A stretch of 64,000 nucleotides of DNA, taken from the NCBI GenBank assembly GCA_036270655.1, contig DATBCD010000107.1, positions 1 to 64,000 of the forward strand. The letters are read 5' to 3'. Within the stretch, counting starts at the first letter, position 1. The number at the start of each line of letters is the position of its first letter. The notes under the pieces were generated by a model. That model worked only from the letters and a program-made list of their open reading frames with translations. It did no database searches and was not told the DNA's origin. This stretch comes from VBCK01 sp036270655 (lineage in GTDB: Bacteria; Pseudomonadota; Gammaproteobacteria; Burkholderiales; Burkholderiaceae_F). Positions 33,829 through 42,678 of the stretch are shown in pieces. Both the position numbers and the translations under genes were made by a program.

Positions 33829-35103
33829 TCAAAGCACAACGACTCTGGGGGACTGGCTCGGGCTGGACTCGCGACGTTCGGTCAGGAAGTCCATCACTTC
33901 ACTGCGGCGCGCCATCGCGTCCTCGAATCCGAGATCGATCAGCGCGCGCGTGTAGGGCGCCTCGAACAGCAGATAGCTGGCCAGGCCCGACCCGCCGCCG
34001 CGGTGAGCGCCGAGCACCTCGAGCAGCGCCCTGACCGGGCGCGGCAGCGCAGCCAGGTAGCGTGCGGCCACGCCATCGAGGCGCTGACTGGGGGAGATCA
34101 CCAGGGTTTCGATCTCGCGCAAGCCGACCGCCCGGCGTTCCTGAGGCGACAGCGCGACCGCGATCTGATTGATCTTGTCCAGCCGCTCGATGTCGAAGGC
34201 CAGCGCGTCCAGGAAGATGCTGTTCATCGCATGGCCCGCCATCTGCGCCAGCGTCGGATAGGCCGCCCCGTCGACGCCGGGCAGCAACCCGGGATTGCCG
34301 ATCTGGCCGACGCCCACGACCAGCACCCGCTCGGCGCCCAGATGGATGGCGGGACTGATCGGGCTGAGCTGGCGCATCGAGCCGTCCCCGAAATGCTCGA
34401 CGCCGTCGGCGCCGGTCAGCGCCAGATCCAGCGAGACGGCGGGAAATATGAACGGAATGGCGCTGGACGCCAGCAGGTGCTCGATATGGATCGCGCAGCG
34501 CACGTACAGGCGCTGCATCTTGTTGGGTATCTGATAGTCGTTCAGCGCCTGGTAAAAGGTCACGTGACGGCCCGAGCTGTAGCTGGAGGCGCCGACCGCC
34601 AGGGCCCTGAGGTGCCCGTGCTCCAGGCCGCGCTGCAGCCGCTCCAGCTCGATCATCCCGGCGAGCAGCGCCCGCAGCGGCGAGTTGTCGAGCAGCGATC
34701 TGGGCCGTATCCGCAGCGAGCGCCGCACCAGCCAGCCGACCGACATCAGGGTGAGCCAGCGCGCCCCGGTGCGGATCACGCCGATCAGGTCCGACCGGTA
34801 GACCTGGTCGGCCCGGAAGTTCTCCCAGACGTGCACCATCTGGGCCACCGCCTCCTGGAAGTTATCGGCGCGGCAGGCAAGCGCGGTGGCATTGATGGCG
34901 CCGGCCGACGTGCCCACCAGGATCGGAAACGGGTTGTGGCCCTGGGCGATGCTCGGGTCCAGCCCGCGACGGGCGTCGCGCAGCAGCGCCGCCACCGCCT
35001 TCAGCACGCCCACCTGGTAGGCGGCGCGCGCGCCGCCGCCGGTCAGGATCAGCGCCGCCGGCGAGGTTCTAAGCCGGACCCGGTCGTGCAGGCGGTCGGA
35101 CAT
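33829..35103 (-). CDS. Patatin-like phospholipase
   Basis: A 424-residue protein with a patatin domain in the first 290 residues. The oxyanion loop GGGARAAYQ is at 22-30, the nucleophile elbow GTSAG at 64-68 (Ser66), and the dyad Asp240 in GDGSMRQ. DKINQIA and the C-terminal 130 residues are similar to other proteobacterial patatins. There is no signal peptide. Acts as an acyl hydrolase on membrane or storage lipid; the substrate is unknown. It is 27 bases after maeB in the same direction. Confidence 0.88.
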   Translation of the reverse strand: MSDRLHDRVRLRTSPAALILTGGGARAAYQVGVLKAVAALLRDARRGLDPSIAQGHNPFPILVGTSAGAINATALACRADNFQEAVAQMVHVWENFRADQVYRSDLIGVIRTGARWLTLMSVGWLVRRSLRIRPRSLLDNSPLRALLAGMIELERLQRGLEHGHLRALAVGASSYSSGRHVTFYQALNDYQIPNKMQRLYVRCAIHIEHLLASSAIPFIFPAVSLDLALTGADGVEHFGDGSMRQLSPISPAIHLGAERVLVVGVGQIGNPGLLPGVDGAAYPTLAQMAGHAMNSIFLDALAFDIERLDKINQIAVALSPQERRAVGLREIETLVISPSQRLDGVAARYLAALPRPVRALLEVLGAHRGGGSGLASYLLFEAPYTRALIDLGFEDAMARRSEVMDFLTERRESSPSQSPRVVVL

Positions 35104-35130
35104 GGCGGCCTGCGGGTTCGCGCCTGGCGG

Positions 35131-37434
35131 TCAGCGTGCCGCCTGCGCCTGCGCCTCGAGAACGACCAGCGCAGTCATGTTGACGATCCGCCGCACGGTC
35201 GACGAAGGCGTCAGCACATGCACCGGGCGGGCACATCCGAGCAGGATCGGCCCGATCGCGACGTTGTTGCCCGAGATCGTCTTCAAGAGGTTGTACGCGA
35301 TGTTGGCGGCGTCCAGCCCGGGGCAAACCAGCAGGTTCGCGTCCCCGTTGAGCGTGGAAAACGGCATCAGCGACTGGCGGATCGCGGCATCCACGGCGCA
35401 GTCGGCGTGCATCTCGCCGTCGACCGGCAACTGCGGATCGCGCTCGCGGATGATGGCGAGCGCCTGGCGCATCTTCACCGCGCTCGGGGCGTCGCTGGTG
35501 CCGAAATTCGAATGCGATATCAGCGCCGCGCGCGGCGATATGCCGAGGCGTCGCAGCTGCTCGGCGGCCATCAGCGTGATCTCGGCGATCTGATCGGACG
35601 TCGGGTCCAGGTTCACGTGGGTGTCGGCCAGCGCGATCAGCCGGTCCGGAACCATCAGGATATTCATCGCCGCATAGATGTGCGCGTCGGCACGGCGGCC
35701 GATCACCAGATCGATGTAGTGCAGATGCAGACCGGTGGTGCCGAAGGTGCCGCAGATCAGGCCATCGGCGTCGCCCTTGTGGACCAGCATCGAACCGATC
35801 AGCGTGTGGCGCCGCCTCATCTCGACGCGCGCGTAGTGCTCGGTGATGCCGCGGCGCGCAGCCAGCCGGTGATAGGTCTGCCAGTAATCCCGATAGCGCG
35901 AATCGAATTCCGGGTTCACGATGTCGAAGTCGGCGCCGGCGCGCATGCGCAATCCGAACCGCTCCAGGCGCCGCTCGATCACGGCAGGCCGTCCGACCAG
36001 GACCGGACGCGCGACCCCTTCATCGACCACCACCTGGGCCGCGCGCATCACGCGTTCCTCTTCGCCCTCGGCGAAGGCCACCCGTGTCGCCTGGCCGGCA
36101 GCCCGCGCCTTCTTCGCCGAGGCGAAGATCGGCTTCATGAAGGTGCCGGAGTGATAGACGAACTGCTGCAGCTGGTCGCGGTAGGCGCCCAGGTCGGCCA
36201 GCGGCCGCGTGGCGACCCCGCTGGCCATCGCAGCCTGCGCAACGGCCGGTGCGATCCGCAGCATCAGGCGCGGATCGAACGGCTTGGGAATCAGGTACTC
36301 CGGGCCGAACGGGGGCTGCGCCGCCCCGTAGGCGCTGGCCGCCACATCGCTGCCTTCTTCGCGCGCCAGCAGGGCGATCGCATGCACCGCCGCCACTTCC
36401 ATTTCGCGCGTGATCGTGGTGGCGCCGACGTCGAGCGCGCCGCGAAAGACGAATGGAAAGCACAGCACGTTGTTGACCTGGTTCGGATAGTCCGAGCGTC
36501 CGGTCGCGATCACCGCGTCGTCGCGCACCGAGCGGACCTCCTCGGGCAGAATCTCGGGGGTCGGATTGGCCAGCGCGAACACCAGCGGACGCGGGGCCAT
36601 CCGTGCAACCAGCTGCGGCGACAGCACGCGCCCGGCCGACAGGCCCAGGAAGATGTCGGCGTCGCCGATCACGTCCGACAGCGTGCGCGCCGAGGTGCTC
36701 CGCGCGTAGCGCGCTTTTTCCGCATCCATCAGCACCGTGCGGCCCTCGTAGACGACTCCTTCGATGTCGGCGACGAATATGTTGGATCGAGGCAGCCCCA
36801 GCTCGACCAGCAGATCCAGGCAGGCGAGCGCGGCCGCTCCGGCGCCGCTGCAGACCAGTTTGGCGCCGGCCAGTTCCTTGCCCACGACCTTCATTCCGTT
36901 CAGTACCGCCGCGCCGACGATAATGGCGGTGCCGTGCTGATCGTCGTGGAACACGGGGATCTTCATCCGCTCGCGCAGACGCCGCTCGATCAGGAAGCAC
37001 TCGGGCGCCTTGATGTCTTCCAGATTGATCCCGCCGAACGTCGGCTCCAGCGCGGCGATGATCTCGATCAGCCGCTCCGGATCCTGTTCGGACACCTCGA
37101 GGTCGAATACGTCGATGCCGGCGAATTTCTTGAACAGCACCGCCTTGCCTTCCATCACCGGCTTGGCAGCCAGCGGGCCGATCGGGCCCAGACCGAGCAC
37201 CGCGGTGCCGTTGGTGATCACGCCCACCAGGTTCGCGCGCGCCGTAAAGCGAGCCACGTCGTGCGGCTCGGCCACGATGGCCTGGCACGCAGCGGCCACC
37301 CCGGGCGTGTAGGCCAGGGCCAGATCACGCTGGTTGGTCAACTGCTTGGTCGGTTGGATCGAAATCTTCCCTGGCTTCGGAAACTCGTGATAGTCCAGGG
37401 CTGAGCGGCTCAAATCGGTCTCTTGCTGATCCAC
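35131..37434 (-). CDS. maeB: NADP-dependent malic enzyme, MaeB type with PTA-like domain
   Basis: A 767-residue protein, starting at GTG. The N-terminal malic enzyme part (1-430) has AYTPGVAAACQAI, VITNGTAVLGLG, FGGINLEDIKAPECF, FHDDQHGTAII, and LVCSGAGAAALACL (nucleotide binding). The C-terminal part (about 440-767) is a phosphotransacetylase-like domain (VAFAEGEEERVMRAA, YHRLAARRGITEH, VCPGLDAANIAYNLLK) that is regulatory in MaeB and not known to be active. Converts malate to pyruvate with NADPH. It forms a two-gene minus-strand unit with the patatin. Confidence 0.95.
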   Translation of the reverse strand: MDQQETDLSRSALDYHEFPKPGKISIQPTKQLTNQRDLALAYTPGVAAACQAIVAEPHDVARFTARANLVGVITNGTAVLGLGPIGPLAAKPVMEGKAVLFKKFAGIDVFDLEVSEQDPERLIEIIAALEPTFGGINLEDIKAPECFLIERRLRERMKIPVFHDDQHGTAIIVGAAVLNGMKVVGKELAGAKLVCSGAGAAALACLDLLVELGLPRSNIFVADIEGVVYEGRTVLMDAEKARYARSTSARTLSDVIGDADIFLGLSAGRVLSPQLVARMAPRPLVFALANPTPEILPEEVRSVRDDAVIATGRSDYPNQVNNVLCFPFVFRGALDVGATTITREMEVAAVHAIALLAREEGSDVAASAYGAAQPPFGPEYLIPKPFDPRLMLRIAPAVAQAAMASGVATRPLADLGAYRDQLQQFVYHSGTFMKPIFASAKKARAAGQATRVAFAEGEEERVMRAAQVVVDEGVARPVLVGRPAVIERRLERFGLRMRAGADFDIVNPEFDSRYRDYWQTYHRLAARRGITEHYARVEMRRRHTLIGSMLVHKGDADGLICGTFGTTGLHLHYIDLVIGRRADAHIYAAMNILMVPDRLIALADTHVNLDPTSDQIAEITLMAAEQLRRLGISPRAALISHSNFGTSDAPSAVKMRQALAIIRERDPQLPVDGEMHADCAVDAAIRQSLMPFSTLNGDANLLVCPGLDAANIAYNLLKTISGNNVAIGPILLGCARPVHVLTPSSTVRRIVNMTALVVLEAQAQAAR

Positions 37435-37640
37435 CTAGAAGAACCTTTCTCGTGCGAGCCGGCATTATCGGATGGAATCGGGCCTTGACCCTGAGGAACG
37501 GCGGGTGGGACGGCGGCCTACAGCCGGTGGCTTACTCGCCCCTCTTTGACGGCGGGGGTTTAAATCCTTAACCCCACATCCAGGGGAGCGGCGAATTAAC
37601 AAACCATGTTGTTCATGCAGAAAACGCTTATTTGTCCAGG
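37435..37640. other. Leader region of maeB
   Basis: This part of the 650-base gap between maeB and the transglycosylase contains a run with inverted CGGCGG/CCGCCG elements and AT-rich DNA at about 37560-37600 (AATTAACAAACC). No open frame is convincing. It probably holds the maeB promoter. Confidence 0.4.
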
Positions 37641-37647
37641 ACGTTAC

Positions 37648-37675
37648 TTGACTTTGCAGATGACGTGAGTAGACT
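37648..37675 (+). promoter_or_regulatory. Promoter of the candidate small RNA
   Basis: TTGACT (37648-37653), a 16-base spacer, and TAGACT (37670-37675) make a good sigma-70-type promoter on the plus strand. It points away from maeB into a structured stretch and no protein gene follows on this strand, so it fits a stand-alone RNA. Confidence 0.55.
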
Positions 37676-37681
37676 GTAGTC

Positions 37682-37795
37682 AAAGCTCTCTTAAGCCTGT
37701 CACCAGGTCTGAGCGCGTACAGCCCCAACTCGGTGCCTCTCCTCCCTCCCTCCTCAACCGAATTTGGGTGCGCTCGGCCGACAGGCTTTTTTTTT
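37682..37795 (+). ncRNA. Candidate small RNA with CCUCC-rich loop and U-tract terminator
   Basis: About 114 bases. Three nested stems: AAGCCTGTC (37693-37701) with GACAGGCTT (37780-37788), 9 bp perfect; GAGCGC (37711-37716) with GCGCTC (37770-37775); and CCCAA...TCGGT with ACCGA...TTGGG. The apical loop is a 22-base C/U run holding CTCCTCCC, TCCC and CCTCC, which could pair with ribosome-binding sites. The outer stem runs straight into nine Ts, a classic Rho-independent end. A promoter lies just upstream and no gene follows on this strand. 5' end inferred from the promoter. It could not be matched to a known family. Confidence 0.65.
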
Positions 37796-37799
37796 GCCT

Positions 37800-38084
37800 T
37801 TGCGTTGCGTAAAAGCGAACGCTTACTTTCCTAAGAATTAAGTTTGACGGCCACAGCGCCGCCGCGAGCAACCTCTTCGAGACCGAAGAGGGGGATAAGC
37901 CCCCGAGGGGTGGATCCCCCCTCGAGCAACCCGCAGCCTTCACAAGCGTCGCATTTGCTCCTGCGGTGAGCTGTGAGGCTCGAACGTGGGCTCAAATTTT
38001 GATGCAGGCGCGCCGTGTGCCTCGCGCGCTGACCACGCAACAGGCCGAGACCAATGGCCCCGGTGTGCGCGTTCGTGGATCGAA
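37800..38084. other. Intergenic region, no gene found
   Basis: Between the candidate RNA and the 3' end of the transglycosylase gene. It contains small self-complementary runs (GGGGGATAAGCCCCC near 37890 and AGGGGTGGATCCCCCC near 37910) that may end the transglycosylase transcript. No coding frame was convincing. Confidence 0.4.
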
Positions 38085-38948
38085 TCAGGACGTGGTGGAG
38101 GCGGTCAAGCTCTGGGGGGCGCCCGGCGCGGGTGACGGAGCAGGCATCGCGCTGCCGACTGTCTTGCCGTCGGGGCGATTGCCGACCGCCAAAGCGGCCG
38201 CCACGTTGCCGGCCGCGGCCAACTTCAGGCGAGCCATCTCCGCCAGGACACGCGAGGCGTAGCCGCCGTCATCGGACAGGTTGCCGGCGCCGACGTAAAG
38301 CTGCAGCCCCCGCTCCAGCGAGCCGCCCCGCCGGATCGCATCACTCAGGATGGCCGAACCCACGCGGATGTTGGCCACCGGCTCCAGCGCGTTGTGCTGA
38401 TCGCCGTCCAACCCGAACCGGGTCGAGTGGACGCTCGTCATCACCTGCATCAGCCCCTGCGCGCCAACCGGGCTCTCGGCGAACGGATTCAGACTCGATT
38501 CGACGGCCATCACGGCCAGGATCAGCAATGGGTCAAGCTGTGACTCCCGGCCAGCCTGGCGTGCTGCCAGCACCAGGGGCCGCACCGCTTCATCAGCGAC
38601 GTGGTAACGGCGGGACAGATACTGCGCCACCGACGCCTCGGTCGACTCCAAATGGACCCAGCGCACCGATTCGGCCAGCGCGTCGCGCCCAGCGGGGGCC
38701 GGAGCCGGGCTCGGTTCGGAATCGGCGTCGGCGACAGACGGCTCGGGGGCGAACCAGCTCCGCATCATCTGCACGGTCGACTCGCGCACACCAGGCATGG
38801 TCGCGATCGCCACTCCCGCCACGACGGTGAGCGTGCCCACTGCTTCGGACAATCGCCGTAACATACTGAAGCCGTTGCCGGCCAGATCGGCTGCAGCCCC
38901 CACCCAATCGATACTCTGGCGGATCCTGCTGCCTGTGCAGTCACGCAT
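38085..38948 (-). CDS. Lytic transglycosylase SLT-domain protein
   Basis: A 287-residue protein. A hydrophobic stretch (about 30-60; VGTLTVVAGVAIATMPG) anchors it and an acidic Pro/Ala linker follows. The SLT domain (about 120-250) has the catalytic Glu in LAVMAVESSLNPFAES, then GAQGLMQVM, NIRVGSAILSDAI, and QLYVGAGNLSDDGGYASRVL. It cleaves peptidoglycan without water, making 1,6-anhydro-muramic ends. The ATG at 38948 has GGAGG ahead; an upstream ATG at 39005 is less likely. Neighbours on both sides are unrelated. Confidence 0.85.
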   Translation of the reverse strand: MRDCTGSRIRQSIDWVGAAADLAGNGFSMLRRLSEAVGTLTVVAGVAIATMPGVRESTVQMMRSWFAPEPSVADADSEPSPAPAPAGRDALAESVRWVHLESTEASVAQYLSRRYHVADEAVRPLVLAARQAGRESQLDPLLILAVMAVESSLNPFAESPVGAQGLMQVMTSVHSTRFGLDGDQHNALEPVANIRVGSAILSDAIRRGGSLERGLQLYVGAGNLSDDGGYASRVLAEMARLKLAAAGNVAAALAVGNRPDGKTVGSAMPAPSPAPGAPQSLTASTTS

Positions 38949-39441
38949 AACAGCCTCCTGCGGCAGTATCAACGCCCGGATTGAGAATTGCGAGGGGGCG
39001 TTCACTTACACCTGGAAACCCGGGCTGACTCGTTTTTCTCCGAGCCGACCGTCTAATACTGTCTGGCTGCGGCGCCTTGCCGAGCCAGCCTACTGCAACG
39101 GGCGAAGACCCGTCCGGGGTCCATCGCGTCCAGCCGGTCGTCTGTCGAAGGGATCTCGTCTACGGGGTCAGACGTCGCCCGTTATCCATACCCGACAGCG
39201 AACACATCACTTGAGTCGATTGTATTCTCTAACAAGGATCCGTCAATCGGGACGCCTGTTGATGCACTGCAAAATCGGCCTTCCGTCCCGCGAGCGGGCC
39301 TTCGAGAGGTGCGGGCCGTGCCCTAACGCCAATATAAATCTCATTTATAATCAATATACTATGACACAGTCTGACGCTCCATGTCGGCGTTACCTTCCAT
39401 GATGCACATTGCTGCGTTGCAACAACTGACTTCTGGATACA
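38949..39441. other. Divergent gap before ubiD, with an AT-rich promoter
   Basis: A divergent region between the transglycosylase and ubiD. Around 39330-39365 it becomes AT-rich, with TATAAT at 39346-39351 on the plus strand, a likely -10 box for ubiD (no good -35). An ATG at 39361 opens a 13-residue frame that could be a leader but has no clear ribosome-binding site. Otherwise no gene was seen. Confidence 0.45.
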
Positions 39442-40959
39442 GTGTTGCAGTACGGTGACTTGAGGGATTTCCTCCAGGCGCTGGACCGGCTTGGGCAGCT
39501 GGCCAGAATCGAGCGGGGGGTTTCGCCCCACCTGGAGATTACCGAGATCAGCCGGCGGGTGCTGGCGCGGTCGGGACCGGCGTTGCTGTTTCAGCGGCCC
39601 ACCGGCAGTTCGATCCCCGTCCTGACCAACCTGTTCGGCACGCCAGAGCGCGTTGCGCTGGCGATGGGAGCCGAACGCAAGGATCGGCTGCGGGAGGTCG
39701 GGGAGTTGCTCGCCGCGCTGAAGGAGCCGGAAGCGCCCAGCGGATTGCGCGACGCGCTGGGCAAGGTCGGAATGCTGAAGGCCGCCCTGTGGGACATGGC
39801 GCCGCGCAGCGTCCGCGGTGCGGCCTGCCAGCAGGTCATCTGGGAGGGCCAGGATGTGGACCTGGGCCGCCTTCCGGTCCAGACCTGCTGGCCCCAGGAT
39901 GTCGCGCCTCTGATCACCTGGGGCATCGTGATAACCCGCGGCCCGCACCGCAGGCGGCAAAACCTGGGCATCTATCGCCAGCAGGTGCTCGCACCGAACA
40001 AGGTCGCGATGCGCTGGCTGGCGCATCGGGGCGGAGCGCTCGATTTCCGGGACCATCGCCTCGCCCGGCCGGGTGAAGCCTTCCCGATCGCGGTGGCCCT
40101 TGGCGCCGACCCGGCCACCGTGCTGGGCGCGGTGACCCCGGTTCCCGACCAGCTGTCCGAGTACCAGTTTGCCGGCCTGTTGCGGGGCTCGCGAACCGAA
40201 ATCACCCGCTGCATCGGCAGTGAGCTGGAGGTGCCCGCTTCGGCCGAGATCGTTCTCGAGGGAGCGATCCTGCCGGATGCGTCCAATCGCGACGGGCAGG
40301 TGAGCGCGGCCAATGCCGGCTACGAAACGGCGCTGGAAGGGCCGTTCGGCGACCACACCGGGTATTACAACGAGGCCGAGCGCTTCCCCGTGTTCACGAT
40401 CGAGCGAATCACGATGCGGCGCGATCCGATCTACCACTCCACCTACACGGGCCGCCCGCCGGACGAGCCGGCCATTCTGGGAGTGGCACTGAACGAGGTT
40501 TTCCTGCCGATCCTGCGCCGGACCTTTCCGGAGATCGTCGATTTTTACCTGCCCCCTGAGGGATGCAGCTACCGGATCGCGGTCATAACGATGCGCAAGC
40601 AGTATCCCGGGCACGCCCGGCGCGTGATGTTCGGGGTATGGAGCTTCCTGCGGCAGTTCATGTATACGAAGCTGCTGGTGGTCACCGACGACGACATCGA
40701 TGCTCGCAGCTGGAGCGACGTGATCTGGGCGGTCACCACACGAGTCGACCCGGCCCGCGACGCCGTGATCGTGGAGAACACGCCGATCGATTACCTGGAC
40801 TTCGCCAGCCCGACGGCCGGGCTGGGCAGCAAGATGGGAATCGACGCGACGAACAAGGTCGCCGGCGAGACGGACCGAAACTGGGGCCGGCCGATCCAGA
40901 TGGACGCCGCGGTGGCGGCCCGGGTGGATGCAATCTGGCAGGAGCTTGGCCTGAAGTGA
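39442..40959 (+). CDS. ubiD: UbiD family prenylated-FMN decarboxylase
   Basis: A 505-residue protein, starting at TTG with the family N-terminus YGDLRDFLQALD. Conserved runs are PVLTNLFGTPERVALAMG, GIVITRGPHRRRQNLGIYRQQV, EGPFGDHTGYYNEAERFPVF, ERITMRRDPIYHSTYTGRPPDEPA, and LPPEGCSYRIAVI. Acts in ubiquinone synthesis, decarboxylating 3-octaprenyl-4-hydroxybenzoate with prenylated FMN from UbiX. UbiX is not in the window. The stop overlaps the next gene by GTGA. Confidence 0.93.
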   Translation: MLQYGDLRDFLQALDRLGQLARIERGVSPHLEITEISRRVLARSGPALLFQRPTGSSIPVLTNLFGTPERVALAMGAERKDRLREVGELLAALKEPEAPSGLRDALGKVGMLKAALWDMAPRSVRGAACQQVIWEGQDVDLGRLPVQTCWPQDVAPLITWGIVITRGPHRRRQNLGIYRQQVLAPNKVAMRWLAHRGGALDFRDHRLARPGEAFPIAVALGADPATVLGAVTPVPDQLSEYQFAGLLRGSRTEITRCIGSELEVPASAEIVLEGAILPDASNRDGQVSAANAGYETALEGPFGDHTGYYNEAERFPVFTIERITMRRDPIYHSTYTGRPPDEPAILGVALNEVFLPILRRTFPEIVDFYLPPEGCSYRIAVITMRKQYPGHARRVMFGVWSFLRQFMYTKLLVVTDDDIDARSWSDVIWAVTTRVDPARDAVIVENTPIDYLDFASPTAGLGSKMGIDATNKVAGETDRNWGRPIQMDAAVAARVDAIWQELGLK

Positions 40960-41174
40960 CGATCGAACGCAAGCCGATCCGGCGCGGTGGCATCCGCTCG
41001 GCCGGCTACGACGCGTCAGCGCGCGTTCTGGAGGTCGAGCTCGACAACGGCTCGGTCCTGCAGCACACCGGCGTGGGCGCGGAAATCGCCCGGCGTTTCC
41101 TCTCGAGCGCCGCGCCTGCGAGCTACTACAAGGACAATATCGAGGAGGAGTTCCCCGCGCGACGGGTACGCTGA
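40956..41174 (+). CDS. KTSC-domain small protein
   Basis: A 72-residue single-domain protein starting at GTG within the ubiD stop. GIRSAGYDASARVLEVELDNG, VGAEIARRFLSSAAPASYYKDNI follow the KTSC pattern, in which short proteins with lysine-tRNA synthetase-like C-terminal similarity are found. The role is unknown. Coupling to ubiD by the 4-base overlap suggests co-expression. Confidence 0.7.
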   Translation: MTIERKPIRRGGIRSAGYDASARVLEVELDNGSVLQHTGVGAEIARRFLSSAAPASYYKDNIEEEFPARRVR

Positions 41175-41244
41175 CGCCCGTAAGTCACGGGCGGACGCCT
41201 TCGACCTCGACCAACAATTCCGGTCCGATGCGCGCGCGCTTGCG

Positions 41245-41826
41245 TCATTGCGCCGCCTTGCGCACGATGCCGCGCAGCCCCATGCGCGACAGCAGTCCGT
41301 CCCGGTCGATGAAGTGGTGCTTCAGCGCTGCCGCCACGTGCAGGCCGACCAGCGTGGCCAGCGTCCAGGCCAGTGTCGCATGCACCTCGAGCAGCACGTC
41401 GGCAAGCTGCTTGTCCTTCGGCGCCAGATCCGGCAGCCGGATCAACCCCAGGTAAACCACGTGGTAGCCGAGCGCCGAGCTGTACGCCCAGCCGACCAAC
41501 GGGATGATGAAGAAGAACAGGTACATCAACCGGTGCACCCAGCTTTCCACCCTCCGTTGCCACGGCGCCATCGATCCAGGCAATGCCGGTGGACGGTGCG
41601 ACAGCCGCCACAGCAGCCTGAAGGCCGAAAGGAGCAGGATCGTCAGGCCGATCCACTTGTGGTAGGCGATCCAGCGCACCCGCGCCGGCGTAGGCGGCTC
41701 GCCGGCCATCAGCAGGCCGATCACAAACCCGACCGATATGACCGCGGCCAGAAACCAGTGCAGACCGATCGCAACGGGGCTGTAGCGGGGCAAAGGCTGA
41801 GGCATCGAAGTCGCGGGGGTTTTCAT
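41245..41826 (-). CDS. Cytochrome b561
   Basis: A 193-residue four-helix membrane cytochrome. Candidate heme ligands are His in IGLHWFLA (helix 1), RWIAYHKWIG (helix 2), SWVHRLMYLFF (helix 3) and VHATLAWTLATLVGLHVAAALKHH (helix 4). This is the bacterial CybB-like family that moves electrons between quinones and periplasmic partners, including superoxide. The ATG at 41826 gives a short N-terminus before helix 1; upstream frame extension to 41937 would not be membrane-like. Confidence 0.9.
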   Translation of the reverse strand: MKTPATSMPQPLPRYSPVAIGLHWFLAAVISVGFVIGLLMAGEPPTPARVRWIAYHKWIGLTILLLSAFRLLWRLSHRPPALPGSMAPWQRRVESWVHRLMYLFFFIIPLVGWAYSSALGYHVVYLGLIRLPDLAPKDKQLADVLLEVHATLAWTLATLVGLHVAAALKHHFIDRDGLLSRMGLRGIVRKAAQ

Positions 41827-41976
41827 CGACAGGATTTCCGATCGGCCGTTGCGCGCCGAGCGGCGCGCGGCGTCGCGCAGCCGCGCAGTATAGGTGCGGG
41901 GCTCAGGGTATTTGGCCCGATGACCGAAACGCTGCATCCAGCGGCGCGCAACGTTGCCGTTGAACCAACGGCGAGC

Positions 41977-42678
41977 TCACGGGATCTGCGCGGCGGGCAG
42001 GTTGCGCAGGATCGAATCGGTGCGTTGGAGCAGAAACGGGGCATCGCGGTGATGGTCGAACAGGCGGGGCGCGGGCAGCATGGCGGCCATTCGGGCGGCC
42101 TGTTCGGGCGACAACGAGACGGCGTCCACACCGAAATAATGCCGGGCCGCTGCCTGCGCGCCGAACACGCCATCGCCCCACTCGACCACATTCAAATAGA
42201 CCTCCAGAATGCGGCGTTTATTCCAGAGCGCCTCCACCATCCACGTGATCAGCAGCTCCTGGGCCTTGCGCAGGTAGCTGCGGTGCGCCGACAGGAACAG
42301 GTTCTTCGCCAGCTGCTGCGAGATGGTCGAACCGCCATGCGCCGTGCGACCCCGCTTCCGATTCTGCTCGTACGCCTTCTCCATGGCCTCCCAGTCGACG
42401 CCTTCGTGCTCGAGAAACCGCGCGTCCTCGGCCGCCACCACGGCACGCTTCAGGTTGCCGGAAATGCGACCGTACGCGACCCATTGCTGCTTCAGGCGGA
42501 CCGAGGGATTGCGCACCGCCAGCCGGTCCTGCGCATGGCGCATGAAGGCGGTCAGCGCCGGGTCGTGCCACTTCCAGTAAACGATCCAGCACAGGTACCA
42601 CGCCTGCATCGCCGTCAGCACGACCAGCGCGAGGAGCAAGGCCCGCCTGAGCCAGCGCCCCGGATCCGCCCGCGTCAC
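41977..42678 (-). CDS. mtgA: Monofunctional peptidoglycan glycosyltransferase
   Basis: A 233-residue GT51 enzyme starting at GTG. Transmembrane helix at about 11-30, then the GT51 motifs: VVAAEDARFLEHEG with catalytic Glu84, GRTAHGGSTISQQLAKNLFLS, RKAQELLITWMVEALW, KRRILEVYLNVVEWG and GAQAAARHYFGVDA. Polymerises lipid II glycan strands. Its start overlaps the aroE stop as GTGA. An upstream extension past 42678 in aroE is not used. Confidence 0.93.
   Translation of the reverse strand: MTRADPGRWLRRALLLALVVLTAMQAWYLCWIVYWKWHDPALTAFMRHAQDRLAVRNPSVRLKQQWVAYGRISGNLKRAVVAAEDARFLEHEGVDWEAMEKAYEQNRKRGRTAHGGSTISQQLAKNLFLSAHRSYLRKAQELLITWMVEALWNKRRILEVYLNVVEWGDGVFGAQAAARHYFGVDAVSLSPEQAARMAAMLPAPRLFDHHRDAPFLLQRTDSILRNLPAAQIP

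Noticed and set aside
32692..37404. A 1570-codon open frame on the plus strand across speDE, rsmE, patatin and maeB
   Set aside because: It is antisense or out of frame to four recognised genes, low-complexity (Arg/Ala/Gly/Gln-rich), and typical of high-GC DNA.
37560..37640. A tRNA or 6S-like RNA near the maeB leader
   Set aside because: No cloverleaf, TTCGA arm or long closed hairpin could be built; only the stretch at 37682-37795 folds convincingly.
39361..39402. A 13-residue frame before ubiD as a leader peptide
   Set aside because: No ribosome-binding site, no attenuator hairpin and no amino acid run that would suit attenuation.
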